64,000 nucleotides of DNA from NCBI GenBank assembly GCA_965153455.1, contig OZ234498.1:1860001-1924000 (forward strand), given 5' to 3'. Source of the stretch: Sphagnum compactum (Eukaryota; Bryophyta; Sphagnopsida; Sphagnales). The position numbers and the translations under genes are program-made. The notes below the pieces were generated by a model. That model saw only the letters and a list, made by a program, of their open reading frames with translations, was not told where the DNA came from and searched no databases. Within the stretch, counting starts at the first letter, position 1; each line of letters opens with the position of its first letter. Positions 36,307 through 49,211 of the stretch are shown here, in pieces.

Positions 36307-39075
36307 GCATTTTAGTAGGTTGGCATGTGAAGCAATTTAGGACCAGATTTTTCCTTCATTGAAAATGTGGCCAATATCGAGCATCATAACAAGTTCATCA
36401 TAAAATTGAGTACATTTGGATCTTTTTAATAGAACTTTCACATTGGGCACCACTAGCTGGAATGTCCAAACTTTAGTAATTTTTCACATCAAAGACTGAG
36501 TGGAATTAATTTGTTGCATACTTTTAACACTTGCCCATATTTGGTGGGATAGCAATATTTGCCTTATTGAATTTCTGCAACGACCCATATGATTGTTATC
36601 ATACAAAACATAAAAGAAAGAAAGAGAAAACAGAATCGACAATTTTTCATACTTCAGTTTATGGGGTTTAGTTAGCATGGGAAATAATAAGTGTGGTAAA
36701 TTATATCTTCATTGGAGTATCCAAACTTTAAAATAGTTTTGTATTTGCCTGATGCTATATTCATTATTCAATCCATGTGACCATATGAAAATTTCATCCA
36801 TCTTTTTTACTTATATCCGTAAGACCCAATATGTGGAACTTAAAAAGTGCTTCATGATGTTTCCAAGACCATATTCTTCATTTATAACATGGAGTTATGG
36901 ACCGTGCTATACTTGCTTTGAATTATAGTTCAAGCATTGTGTATTTTGTAGGCTCTCTCTACAAAATACTATATAAAATACAAATACTCTCAACTTTGAT
37001 ATATTTTACATCAACATATTTCTTGAAAAGAATTGTTGCCTTGATCATCGAATATTTGAAAAAGAATGGGTCATTCCCAATGTGAATCTAATGTTCTTGC
37101 AAGAAACATATAAGCTTAACATAAATAGCCGTTTTGTGTTAAGCTTAACATAAAAATTGCTTCATCAATGTTGGAAAGGAGTAACCTCATGAATCCTAAA
37201 AGTCCACATATTTCTAAGCAATTTTTGACTACAATGACATTTTGCCAATTGTGGTTTGGAATGAAAGGATCATATCACACAAGCATGAGAGACAAACCAA
37301 CATATGTTTGTGCTAAGAATTTTTCATTTTTTCTAAGGTGGCAATGGATAGAATGGTTGTTGGATTGGAACCACCATGCAATATATGTCAACTAGTGTTC
37401 TATTGAAGTCACCATAAAGACACTCTTGCAAGGACCCAATGTTGGCAATAGGGGGCATTAGATTAATCCCATATTTTCGGCAAACCAATGTTAAGCTTAT
37501 ATATTTCTTTCAAGGAGTTTCCAACCCTCATGGTAGTGGGGTAAAGCCATAACTACTCAACAATGGTTATCTAGGATTCTAGCATGGAAAAACTTGGCCC
37601 TACCAAGTTGTAGTGGTCTTAATGTAATGTGGTGCAACATGGGCAATCTAACCATTACCATTAACTTGCCATTAACCTAGAAAGGGCCAATTGTACCCCC
37701 CAATCCAATTTGTGACTTGCACAAATTCTAGGAAGCAGAACAATGCCCTTACAAAACCAAATCCCATCTCTTTAGAATAAGAGTAGGGATGTTTCAGCAA
37801 TAAGCCAAGAGTTTACTGAAGGGACTAATATGCCAAAGGAAGAACAAAACCGACCTAAAATTCAAGAACCGGCCAACACTGGTTGTAACCCATTCAAAGA
37901 GCTTTCCAAAACTCTACTATGCTAACAATTCTAGTGAAGATGAACCCTTGGAAGTGACCTTAGCCCACATTGGAACCTATGTGCGGTCCTTACATCCTTA
38001 CTCCCCATCCTTTTGTTTCCCCCCTCACTTTAATAACCTAACCTAACCTAGGTCTAGGCTACATAACTAACTAGATACTGGGGATGACTTGTAGTAGTCA
38101 TCCCTATGGTGTGATTAGCATAACCAAAGGAATTACGCCTGAAGTGAAGTGTTTGTGTCTTGTGAGTACCTTGGTTTGAAATTAGATGGGGGACTTGACT
38201 TACTCGGATCACACTTTGCCAACCATGTATGTAGAGCCCACCTTTGAAAGGCCATAGTACCTACCTACCCTACATATAAAAAAAGCTTCTAGTCACACCT
38301 ATTCTATGTCAAAACTCAAAACCTTTTGTAGTGTGTTAAGCTATGTAATTTGTGTGTGTTGGGATGGGTTCACTTTTTATCTTTTGGTGGCCTATGTGAA
38401 CTTGACTAAGCTTCTTAATTTACAGGGATGGACATGGTATTTGTCTTGTATGATAAGAGTGCTGATTTGTGGTGCATGGGTGCCTTTTTGGGTGGGGGAG
38501 TGTTGTGATGAGCTTTGCGTGTTCAAGGTGTATGGGGTTTCTCATTTAATGTGAGTCAACAAACAAGAAAAATTGTCAAAAGAAAAAGAAGAAACAAAAC
38601 GTTGGAGGTCCTCCTTTTTTGCCTACCCAACTAACAAAAGAGAAAGCAAAAGAAATAGGGAGGTTGGTTGCTTTAGATTTAACCACAATTTCAAGTGAGG
38701 TAGCCTACTTTGAAAATGCTTGGTGCTCTATGGCTGCAGATTTTCATACACAATGTATTCTTGTAACTTTGGGGCCATTTTTTTAAAAAATCATCAAGGA
38801 AATACTTGACCTGTAAGGGTCTCTATGTGTCTCTATAGAATAGATACCAAACGGGCAGGGTCTTTTGTTCAATTCTTATTGAGATTATGAGTAACCTACC
38901 CTGGGACCCTTGTTGATAACCAACCACTTCCTTGATAACTGGATACACTGGTATAAACAGTCTGACCAAGTTGCCCAAACTTGCAATAGTATTTGGGAAG
39001 AAACTTATTTGAGTAAAATGCAGTTGCGCAATTTTTCTTTGGCAAAGTTGAAGTCCTTGACACAGAAATGATTGA
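36307..39075. other. Stretch without recognisable gene
   Basis: Chance frames only. The frame at 37,168-37,395 was inspected for LINE endonuclease motifs without success. The sequence around 37,430-38,300 is somewhat GC-richer than average but shows no coding signal. Confidence 0.5.
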
Positions 39076-39330
39076 ATGTGCATGGAATTGTTGGCCCTCA
39101 ATCTGAAATTGGTCACTTTTTCAAGTGCATGCAAGAAATATGACGATGATGAAACCTTGTCAAACTTCATAAAAAGAAAGCACCCAAGACAAGGAGAGAA
39201 AAGGAAAGAAGGGGCAAGGATCAAAGTCCAGGCAAGCAAACAACCTAAAAGAGGCGAGTCACACAAGAAGAAGGTAATGGAACCACTAAGTACCAAAACT
39301 TCCACTAGTCGCATGAAACATATCAACTAA
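39076..39330 (+). CDS. Open frame for a basic, Lys-rich peptide, possible exon relic
   Basis: This 84-codon frame has an acidic patch (DDDE) followed by a strongly basic, Lys/Arg/Gln/Ser-rich tail (words such as KRKHPRQGEKRKEG), a composition usual for disordered parts of nuclear proteins. A longer frame on the opposite strand (38,823-39,326) overlaps all of it and is hydrophobic, so I take the minus frame as the shadow, if either is real. No family is recognised and no splice partners were found. Confidence 0.2.
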   Translation: MCMELLALNLKLVTFSSACKKYDDDETLSNFIKRKHPRQGEKRKEGARIKVQASKQPKRGESHKKKVMEPLSTKTSTSRMKHIN

Positions 39331-39892
39331 AGAGAGGGGAGGTAAACCCGATAAAACTACAAGTCTCAATTTCAGTTTCATCACCCATGAAATATAAAAA
39401 ATTAATATAATGAATACATTTTTGATAGTTCTGTTCTCACCAAGAATTCAACATATGCGACCGAAAGTAAAAGAAATTAGTTTTAATTAATTATTTTTAA
39501 AAAACTAACTTTCATGTGTGTGACCAAAAGAATTAACACACGCACTTGACTGAAAATAAGAAATTAAAAAAAAAAGAAAAACAAAATTTGGGTGCAATTT
39601 TTTCAATGGGAGGAGGCTTTGCAAAACAAACTTGCCAGATGCCTTTTCACAGTTGCAGAGAACAAGTAGGCATTTAAAGAGTCAACAAGAGTGGCATATA
39701 CTCTGTGGAAAGTGGTAGATACTAGCAAAAAGAGTGTGATCAGACACCATTAGGGAAAAGGGTTCTTCTGCATGAACATGCAAACATGAGAGAGTTCATG
39801 CATGTCTGCATGAACTGGCTCTTTTATATGATTGACTATAATAAGTAGTATAAAGAGTCTCCCTTGTAAGCTAATTTTTTCAGAGTGGTCTA

Positions 39893-39919
39893 AATCCTAA
39901 ACCCTAAACCCTAAACCCT
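39893..39919 (-). repeat. Interstitial telomere-like repeat
   Basis: Three to four CCTAAAC-type units (CCCTAAA heptamer). It lies about 120 bp from a type A MITE copy, as the other telomere-like tract also adjoins one. Confidence 0.8.
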
Positions 39920-40041
39920 TGACTGCCCAAAACCCATACAGTTTTGTAGGATGATGGGAAAAAACAAGCCACACAAACATACAATGGTCATACAATGGTG
40001 AGGACTAGAGGAACACCCAACATCACTTGCTTTTTTTTTTA

Positions 40042-40312
40042 CTACCTACCTACTAACATGATGATAGTGGGTTGTTGTTAGTAGGTAGATAGTAAAACCA
40101 GCCATTACCTATGTATAAACTATAAACCATATATTCACCTAATAGTCACCTATTTTCCTACCTATTTACCTAGATATTGGACCTACTTCTGACAAAATGG
40201 GTTACCAAGGTGAAACCCAATATTAACTCAGTTGAGGTTCATCCAAAACTGGATCCTAATGGGCATCCAGTGGATGGATGGTGTGCTGGTGTGTGTTGGT
40301 TCACTGGAAGGC
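40042..40312 (-). mobile_element. MITE type A, truncated copy, reversed
   Basis: On the minus strand it matches the left two thirds of the reference copy: terminal GTGAACCAACACACACC, CACCATCCATCCACTGGATG, the AACTGAGTT motif, TTTCACCTTGGTAACCCATT and the GTAGGTAG hairpin. The part beyond the hairpin is lost at a T-run (40,030-40,041). Confidence 0.75.
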
Positions 40313-43300
40313 TGTAGATTAAACAACTTGTAACAATTTAGCCATGTGTATGCATGACATGAGCAAAGTGTGAGCCTGAAAGTCACATTTGATTGTGCAC
40401 TTTCTCATTCTTTTGAATAGCCCGGGGACAAACAAGTGCACATGTTATGAACAAGGGGTCTGATCTTGGTTCTGAAAACAAAATTTGTGCAGAAAAGAGA
40501 TGGGATTGCTGTCGTTGATTTTAGAACTGACATGATTTTCACCACAACCTTGGATTTTATTACTTATTTTTGAAAATAATAATAAATTTGAAGAAGCAAA
40601 AACAAGTAGGTATGTTGGCTTCCATGTGTTTTGAAATTTTTTTTAAAAAAAGAATTGTTGTGATTCTTAATTCTGAGTCTCAAGAAGCAACCATGCGATT
40701 TTGAGAAGAAGAAAAAATTGTTGATTACCATTCATACTCATATGCAATTGAGCTAACAATTCACACCAATTACACATACCATTGAGTTGCATGGAATACC
40801 TAGTTGCTCAAGATTCACGCTTCTCATCTTGTCTACTCCTCCATAACTTAACTTGTAGCAAATCCATTACATGATTTTGTTATGGCACGGACTCATAATA
40901 GCTAACTTCTTCACATCCCATTCTTCACAACCTTACACCAACAATATAGTCTCCCCATAATAGAATAGACATGCCCATTGATATGCATTCCCGATCATTA
41001 GTAGTGCATCCGTATATGCTTGTCAGGACATTTCTCATCCCTAGTAAGCCTAACATTTTAATTTTCACCTGGTGTCACTTTGATAAAAAAAAAAATTACT
41101 AAGAAGTTCATGCCACTATATCAAGTGTTCATATAATGTAGTTGAATATTGGGTTAAGTGCATATTATGTTGTCCTTTTATGGATGAAACAATGTAAGAA
41201 TTCCAAAACCTTTTTACTAGCGTAATGTATCCAAAATTGAATTGGTAAGGAAATGTGTAAAAAAGGATTCATAAATTTCAAAATATTGTATTAAATGTTT
41301 AGTGTATTCTATCATAAGGTAAAATGGAAATTAAAGTTCTTATTGAAGATGTCATTGCAAGTGGAAGTACATTTTTAGGTATTTTTAAAAGGTAAAAAAT
41401 GTTTGAATCCATAAAGTCCTATTCAATGTGAAAAAATAAAAGAATCATAAATTTTCTTCATTCAAAGTATTGAATAATATATTAGACAAGGAAGGCAAGG
41501 AATATTTTTGATTTTTTAAAATTTTTGTTATACATATTCATTGTGAAGGTGTTGTTAATATTTTAAAAAAATTGTGCCAAAATGGATTCCTATTGTGTTT
41601 TTTTCGTCCACCCTAGTGTGCAATTGTCGATTGATGAATATGGATGAATGATGCTTATGTGAAAAAGGATTAAATATTTGAATTTTTTAAAATCATTATA
41701 TTTTATTGTTATACAAATTCCTCTAGAATGATCCTTAACATAAGCAACTCCATATCTATGCATAAATTTTTTTGTTTAATTTAAGTAGCAAGACCACATG
41801 AAGTTTGGGGAACATTATCACAAACTCATATTTGGGATAACACATAACCTAGGAAAATATCTCCTTCTGGTCAATTATCCAAGTTGGTATGTTTTATGTG
41901 GAGTGGGGGAGCACAAAGGGCTTTAACACACCAATTTCCAACGAAATTAAGCCACAAACTTTCTAGGCATGGTTTTTGGGAAAAAATGCTACTAATTTTG
42001 TCTTTAAAATGGATTCATATGTGTATACACATGTATTGGGTGGCTAGGTATACTAGTTATATTTATTTTAACCAAATAAAGGTATAATTATATAATATTT
42101 AGTCTATGTTAAATTGTCTATGTGAGAACATTGTGAATATTCACCTATGTGGATTTATTATATCCCCTTTGAGCATTTGCATCATAGGGGTATAATGCAT
42201 CATTGAATTTATGTTATCTTTGAATTGACATGGTTTCGAAAAAGACCCTAAAAATTCAATCCATAGCATACCCACCGATGATGAATTAAAAAAATGTGGT
42301 TGAGGAAATTTGACTTCATTTTTCCATTGAGAGAGAAAGTTGTTATGATGAATGTCGTTGTTTTATTGTATGCCTCAATATCCAAGCATGTCAATGTTCA
42401 CAAGTTTTCCAACATTGTACATGATCAATGTAATTGATAGTAGCAAGGTAGAAAGCTTTAAAACCATAACAATCACAAATGTTGCAACACCTCTTCTTCA
42501 ATAGATTCATTGTAGTAATTTCAATGATGATGAATTGGTCAAGTTGTGTAAAGCATGGGTGAATGCTAGTCAAAATTTCACAAAGGGGATTGGTCAAAAT
42601 ATGATAACTTTTATGTTTCAATAATTGATGTTTTCAAGAAATCTATACACAAAAGTGTTGCAATATGTCCACAATGATCACTAGAATTGAAGTGGTTAAT
42701 CACTTGTGCAACACACAATGTCAAATTCTTTAAAACATTTACAAGCATATGTGACATTGATGGATTTGGCATTGATGAAGAAGACATAATCACAAAGGCA
42801 TAAATCTTGTATTAAGGTTCATTGATGAAAAACAAACCATTCACCATGATGGAAAGTTGGCAAGTATTAAGGTCAACTTCAAAGTTGCAAATGCATCATG
42901 CCCCAATTCCACCACCCTAGAAACAACAAATTCCATAGTCACCTAACACAAATAATAACAACGACAACATCAAGAGTGCAGATGCGACATCAACACTAAT
43001 TCAACCATGGGAACAGCCTATGAGGAAGAGAAAGGTGAAGAAAATGGCAATCAACATGTCTAAAGTGGCTGGATTAGATTTAAACTTTGAAAAAACAACT
43101 ATAGCCATGGTGGTAATGATTACTTCAAAGATGGAGGTGTTGAAGGACTCCATTAACCACCTCTAGCTCTTCACAATGTCATTGCAAAATTTGGACCTAG
43201 ATGTCAAGAATATATGTGCCTTTGCCGATAGTAGGTGTTGAACTATTTGAAAAAAGATGTTCATAGACATAGCCAATCCCTTTCCATGACCTATGGTGCC

Positions 43301-44554
43301 ATATCACATTAGTAGTGCTAACAATAATGAAGGCCCATTTTAGGTTGATGAAAGAATTGCAATTGCCCACAACAACATTGATCCTCTTCAACCTTGTGGT
43401 ATAATCTTGCCATCGATGATTAATTTGATGTAGTTTTTTTTTCAATACTTTTTTTGGGCCATCAAATGGCATTTTATACAATCTCATATCTAACAATTAT
43501 TTTAGCAATTTTTTGTAATATGATTACCAAAAATTTGGAAAATCTTGTTTATTGATGAAAATTCAAAAATGGTTAAAATTAACAAAAAATTGAAATCGCA
43601 AAATTGGAAAAAAAATAATGATCTCATTCATTTCAATTTAAACTTGGCAATTGAATGGTCAATTCATTATATCAAAATCAAACTCATACACATGGACAAT
43701 GTTTCAACACCTAGGCTAATCATACAATAGCCTTTCAAAAAAACTAAGCATGCTCCCCTTTGAGAGTCCACAAATGGTCATCTAGGTCATTTCAAAGATA
43801 GTAGTGAACATCCTTTCATCAAATTGTGTTGACCAACTCACAAGCAAATCTATTGAATGACAATGGGATTGGTAATTGATATTGCTTTAAACAAGCTAAA
43901 GTTTGTTGTAGTTAAAAATCTAAATTTAATTTTACATCTCCTTCTTTATTTGTGATCACAATTGCTTTCCCAACTTGTTTCATGTTTCACTACATAACTG
44001 TGCTAGGTAACACCCCATCATGCTTGTAAGACATCAAATGTACATTTAACATCTTTATGAACCCTTTTGAGAATTTTTGTGTACCATTTTTGCTTGTCAT
44101 CTTATGTCATCTTATAGTTTTTTGGAAGATGGTCCAATTGGGATATATGTGATTTATTAGGAAATAGCACATGTGATAGGCATGGTCATTGACAATGAGT
44201 TTTGCATGTGGGGAAACATCATGGAGGTAGTTCACCACCAAAAAAAAAAAACAATCAACCACATTGATATTATTTTAAAAACTTGGAAGCATTATAAATG
44301 CATGCCAAATCCATAAATATTTGGTTGCAATTGCTTCCATCATCAAATTCTTGTTGCCATCCTTGATATGGTATTGGCCTTGTTAACTGATTGTACAAAT
44401 TTTCAAGTCCTAATGTGTACAATTCACCAATTCAAATGTTCCAAGGAACCCTTACAATTCATTAAACCACGGGGCTTCAACACATCCATTAGACTACATT
44501 CACAAAAACATTTTTTTCTAAAGAGGTCATTGATAGAGAAAAAAGAAATTGGGG
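40313..44554. other. AT-rich stretch without recognisable gene
   Basis: Short chance frames only (for example 43,197-43,496, minus). No tandem array or transposon terminus was seen. Confidence 0.5.
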
Positions 44555-45140
44555 GGGGGGGCGTTTAAACCACAAGCAAAAAAACACAAAAGCACATGGC
44601 TTGCACTTGCAAGAGGCAAGAGAAGAAACACAAGAACTTCAAGCAACTTGCTCGCATGAGGAGATAAGAAAGGCAAGGGGTGGCTTGGATATAAAGAAAA
44701 GAAACACAAGAGGGGGCAACTTTTCAAACCATGATCAAACAAACACATAAACACAAGGCTTGCACTTCCAAGAGAGAAAACAGATAAACTTTAAGTAGTT
44801 TTGCACCAAGATAGAAGAAACACAAGGAGGGGTCAAACTAAGAGAAAGGAAACAAAGGAGAAGACTTGGCCACCAAAAAAAAACACACACACACAAGGTT
44901 TGCACCTGCGAGAAAAGAAAGACAAGGAGGGGTCAAACTAAGAGAAGGAAACAAAGGAGAAGACTTGGACCACCAAAAAAAAAAACAAAAAACACAAGGC
45001 TTGCACCTACAAGAAAAGAAACACAAGGAGGGGTCAAACTAAGAGAAGGAAACAAAGAAGAAGACTTGGACCACCAAAAAAAAAAAAACACAAGGCTTGC
45101 ATTTGCGAAAAAATAAACACAAAAGGTTCATCAAAGAGAG
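44555..45140 (+). repeat. Purine-rich minisatellite, about 100-bp unit
   Basis: The best three units have GGAGGGGTCAAACTAAGAGA at 44,826, 44,926 and 45,027 (period 100-101), each with AAGACTTGG, a CCACCAAAA A-run and CACAAGGCTTGCACYTGC. Two more diverged versions precede it at about 44,590 and 44,750. Plus strand is strongly A/G-rich, so minus-strand frames here are Ser/Pro/Phe/Cys-rich shadows. The CACTA element at 45,162 adjoins its right edge. Confidence 0.8.
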
Positions 45141-45839
45141 AAGAAACACAAAAGGCCATTACATTAGAAAAAAACTATCATTTTGCAATTGTCATATGCA
45201 ACTAATTTTCAATTGCATGTGACACATGCAATTGTTAGACCCCATAGTTGCATAAGACAAGTTGCACACGATTAGCAGTTTCATATGACAGTATGTATGT
45301 GGATAATATATACAGTATGAATTTATACTTATACATTTACATTATTCTATAAAGGTTGCCCATGGTGACACGTGGCATTTAAACATTATTTCAATATTCA
45401 TTATTACTAATAAATTAATAATATTTTTGCCATCCAATAAAATGTGAATTTGATTTTGACACATGTCCATTTGTGAAGGCCAATTATGTGGTGACACATG
45501 ACAATTAAAAAAGTTCATTGATTTTTTTTGTAATTAATTAGGTTGGTAGGGAGGTAGGTAGGTTGTAGGTAGGTAGGGAGGTAGGTTGTAAATACGTAGG
45601 GAGGTAAGTAAATAGGTTTAAAATAATCCAATTTTGTTTTTGGGTTTAGCCTTTAGGGTTGTACCTCTTTCATTAGCCCTTCCCAAATGGCATTTGGTAT
45701 TTGATTTGTGAACAAGCCAAATGCACTTATTTATATAGAGTGCACACTTGGATTCCATGGCGAAAAATATGGGATAAAAAATTCAGTTGCAAATGCAACC
45801 AATGTAGTTGCAACCTACATGCAAAAAACCATATTAACC

Positions 45840-46570
45840 TAGTTTATCTACTAACTAAATTAATTATATTAAAATTATTAAAATTTAGTAAGTAATAATA
45901 ATATAATACAATGATAATATTAGAACTTGGTTAATAGATATTAATGTTAATATTTATAATAATAATAACATTTTTTCATAGTTATGATTATCTATAATAA
46001 GTAACTATAAATAATATTATATTATATATTAATTAATTAAAATTAATATATACATAAATTAATTATTAACTAACTTAGGCTAAGGTACTTATAAGCAAAT
46101 TAATGTAGTGTATTAGCCATAAATATATTACGATAATTAATAATATAATTAAAATTATAGTTATTGAGAATTATTATTATTAACAACTAAGGATGATAAT
46201 AATTTTAATAGTAAAATATATATACAATAATAATATTGACATATAATTATAATAATAAGATTATAATTATATAATAATATATACTAAAATTAATTATAAT
46301 ATTTATAAATAATTAATAATACTATAGTATTATTACACAGCCTAGGTTAAGAATTTGTAAATTAGTATATGTAATTAACTTACTACAAGTATATCATCGT
46401 AACTAATAACAGTATATTAATATTAAAATAATAATTATTAAAGAATCAAAATGATATAATAGTAATAAATATTGAATAATATTCAAGTCATTAGTAAGTA
46501 GTAATAATAATAAGTATAAGTATAATTATAATAGTTTTAAAATCATTATATGTGATTAATTATAATGATT
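45840..46570. repeat. Nearly pure A/T stretch inside CACTA element
   Basis: About 700 bp composed almost only of A and T, with ATAATAAT-like words and no fixed period. Confidence 0.8.
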
Positions 46571-46586
46571 AATAATATTTTTTTTG

Positions 46587-47055
46587 GGCTAAATTAATTT
46601 TGATTAAATTAAACCCATGGCTAAAAGAACTTTGATTAAATAATTTTGGCTAAATTAATCATGACTAAACTAATTATATGGCTAAATTAATGATGGATAA
46701 ACTAATTTTTTCTAAAATAATCAAGAAGTTAAATTAAAAATGGTAAATCAATTTTGGGTCAACTAACCATAGTTGAATTAACTACAAGGTTAAATTTACT
46801 AATTAATTTAGTCATGTTAGTTTAGTTATTATTAGTTTAATTTAACCTCCTAGTTAATTTAGTTTTTTTAGTTTTTTTAGCCATAATTAGTTTAACCAAA
46901 ATTAGTTTAATTTCATAATTATTTTATTCATGATTAATCTAGCAAAAATTAGTTTATCCATGGTTAGTTTAGCCAAGGTTAATTTTGCCATAATTAGTTT
47001 AGCCAAAGTTAGTTTAATCATGGCTAGTTTAACCTTGATTAATGTGAGTTTAACC
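46587..47055. repeat. Long imperfect inverted repeat
   Basis: Left arm (46,587-46,795) consists of GGCTAAATTAATNATG-like units. Right arm (46,800-47,055) consists of their reverse complement, CATGGTTAGTTTAGCC-like units. Each arm has about nine imperfect units of 20-24 bp. A transcript would fold into a hairpin with arms of about 200 bp. Confidence 0.7.
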
Positions 47056-47363
47056 AATGTTTTGCCTTGGGTAACATTAATTAACATGAATATAGGCTTA
47101 GTATTAAAGCTACAAGATTACTATACATAGCTTAGGTAGATATATTTAGTATGTTAATGTGGGTATGTATTAGCTTAGGTCATGATTTTTATGACACATG
47201 TCCATTTTGTACACTACTAGTTGCATGTTAGTTGCATATATAGCTGTATGGCCCAAATTTATACAATATCAATTTTGTAGTTGCACACACAACTAATGTA
47301 GTTGTAAATGACACTTAGTTGCATAGTGACTAGTTGCAAATGACAAGATTTCTACTAGTGTTG

Positions 47364-48315
47364 CCTCTCAATTCATCCATTGTTCACAATTACAAGAAGA
47401 CATCAAACTAGAAAAAAAAAAGGATGGAAGGGCAAGAGACTATTCCCAAAAACACTAAACGGGGGCCCTCAAACTAGCAAAAGGGGGTCACCTACTTGAA
47501 GCTCAAGGTTGTTAGGAGCTTGTATAAGCTTGTAGCTTGTTAATTTTATAGTTTGTTAAAAAACCTATAGAAACACATGAAGGTAAGGAAGGTTCAAATC
47601 ATCACCAAAAACATATGAGCTTCAAGTTTCAAAAGAAAAACATGCAAAGAAATACAAGAAAACCATGATGAGCTTCATGAAAAAAACCACAATTGCTTGG
47701 GAGTGGATAGGGAAATGTAGGAGAAATTTATTCATAAATGTAAAAAGAATGGGCATAGTTGAATAAAATAGGGGCATTGGAAGGGTTTGTGAGTGTTGCA
47801 AAGGTTTAGGATCCATAGAACCCTAAAACAACCATGATTGTCGATTTACTAATCATGTTTTAGAATAGATCTATGTTGCACACACAAATGTGAATGTTAA
47901 AACAACAAACTTTGTTCAATTTTTATTTCATTCATTTTAGTGTTCTAATAGATGTAATCCATTTGTGCACATTTGATTGTTTGATTATTGGTGGCAAATG
48001 CATCATTCATATGTTAAATGTGTTTTGAAAATTTTATTTTCAAGCTTAAGACCCTCAATTTTAAGTAGTCATATTTTTTTCATTTCTTGAACTATTTGAA
48101 CACTTCAAAGTGCCATAGGTGTGCCCTAAGGAATATTAATTTTTTTTTGGGGGGGGCACTACCAACAAAGGAAACCTCTCTTGACATTTGTCAAGCTTTG
48201 AACCACTAAATGTTTGCACATTGACTTGGTTACCCTACCTTCTTTTTACCTACCTAAAACCAATTATCATCCCTTCAATAAAGATAAAATTTAAAACATA
48301 TACCTAATTACCAAT
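47364..48315. other. Stretch without recognisable gene
   Basis: Begins with purine-rich DNA resembling the minisatellite left of the CACTA element. No coding signal is seen. Confidence 0.4.
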
Positions 48316-48524
48316 GGCCAAGGTGAACCAACACCCACATCAGCACCTTCACCTTTTTGAATGAAGGCTCGTAGTGGCCATATTAAGCCCAAAAAAAGTT
48401 AGATTTGAACTAAAAGACTTTGATTTAGTCTCAACATGGGATATTTGTAATGTTTAAAAATAATTTAAATGAATTTTGAGATTTTTTACCATGGTAACAA
48501 CATGGGTGCTGGTTCACAAAGGCC
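48316..48524 (-). mobile_element. MITE type B, complete copy, reversed
   Basis: Ends GGCCAAGGTGAACCAACACC and, in reverse, GGCCTTTGTGAACCAGCACC form a terminal inverted repeat that matches the type A ends. The body (minus strand) shares TTACCATGGTAAAA, ACATTACAAATATCCC, GTTCAAATCTAAC and GGGCTTAATAT with 56,536-56,757. Flanks CTAATTACCAAT (left) and CTAATCACCAAAT (right) look like a decayed target-site duplication. Confidence 0.7.
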
Positions 48525-49211
48525 CTAATCACCAAATAAATTAAATTAAGGTAAGTTTAAAATTACCATTCAAGTAGGGTAACTAAAAGGGTAGCACATA
48601 AAATTTACAAGCTAGTCAATATATATCTTGTACCTTGATATTCACACATGGGTATATAATGAAAAATATTTACTCGCCCAACATGGGTATAAGAATTCAT
48701 CCCAAGACACTAGTAGTGTAAGAAGGCATGTTGAAGTTGTTTGAGTAGATGGCGGTGCTATAATCAACCAACCCAAAAAACCTTATCATTGTAACTTCCA
48801 AACATAAGGCTCCACAACACATGATGCAAGGTGTGACAAGCCCATCTATTTTGATATCAAATATGATATTTAATGGTGCATTCACACTTGATGTTAAGTT
48901 AGTGTTAAATGAAAATTTAAGTGGCATCCAATGTTAAATGGGCCATAGTTCAATGTTAAGCGAATGTTGGCTTAACACATAATTTTTCATGGAAATTAGT
49001 TTTATGTCCAAAATGGCTAGCATGGTGTTAGGGGACTCAACCTTAGAGTCCTTAACACCAAATGTGAATGCATTTTAAGAGTGTTCCCCTACCAATTCCT
49101 CCATGAATGTACATACTCAACTGAAACCCAATTTTGTTGAATGGATTATACAACATTTCATCCATAAATGTACAACACCAACACCCAACTAAAACCCATT
49201 TAACAAAAAAA

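Larger units (their letters stand above)
45162..47360 (+). mobile_element. Non-autonomous CACTA-type transposon, copy 2
   Basis: The right end, read in reverse, starts CACTAGTAGAAA, a classic plant CACTA terminus, and continues TCTTGTCATTTGCAACTAG. The left end CATTAGAAAAAAACTATC followed by ATTTTGCAATTGTCA pairs with it imperfectly (first base group CATTA instead of CACTA). Flanks TTA (45,159-45,161) and TTG (47,361-47,363) fit a 3-bp duplication with one change. Subterminal GTTGCA/TGCAAC words are frequent. The interior has GGTAGGTAGG repeats (45,541-45,606), a nearly pure A/T stretch (45,840-46,570) and a long inverted repeat. It encodes no transposase and is related to 17,466-19,364. Confidence 0.7.

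Noticed and set aside
36990-37400. Possible LINE endonuclease piece (a FLQET-like word in one frame near 37,090)
   Set aside because: A single short word; the following catalytic motifs of the endonuclease and any reverse transcriptase are absent.
38823-39326. 167-codon minus-strand frame, the third-longest in the window
   Set aside because: It is antisense to a more protein-like basic frame, hydrophobic and Phe/Ser/Leu-rich, and matches no family I know.
46902-47130. Overlapping frames with periodic Leu/Ile/Lys, coiled-coil-like
   Set aside because: They translate the short units of the long inverted repeat inside the CACTA element.
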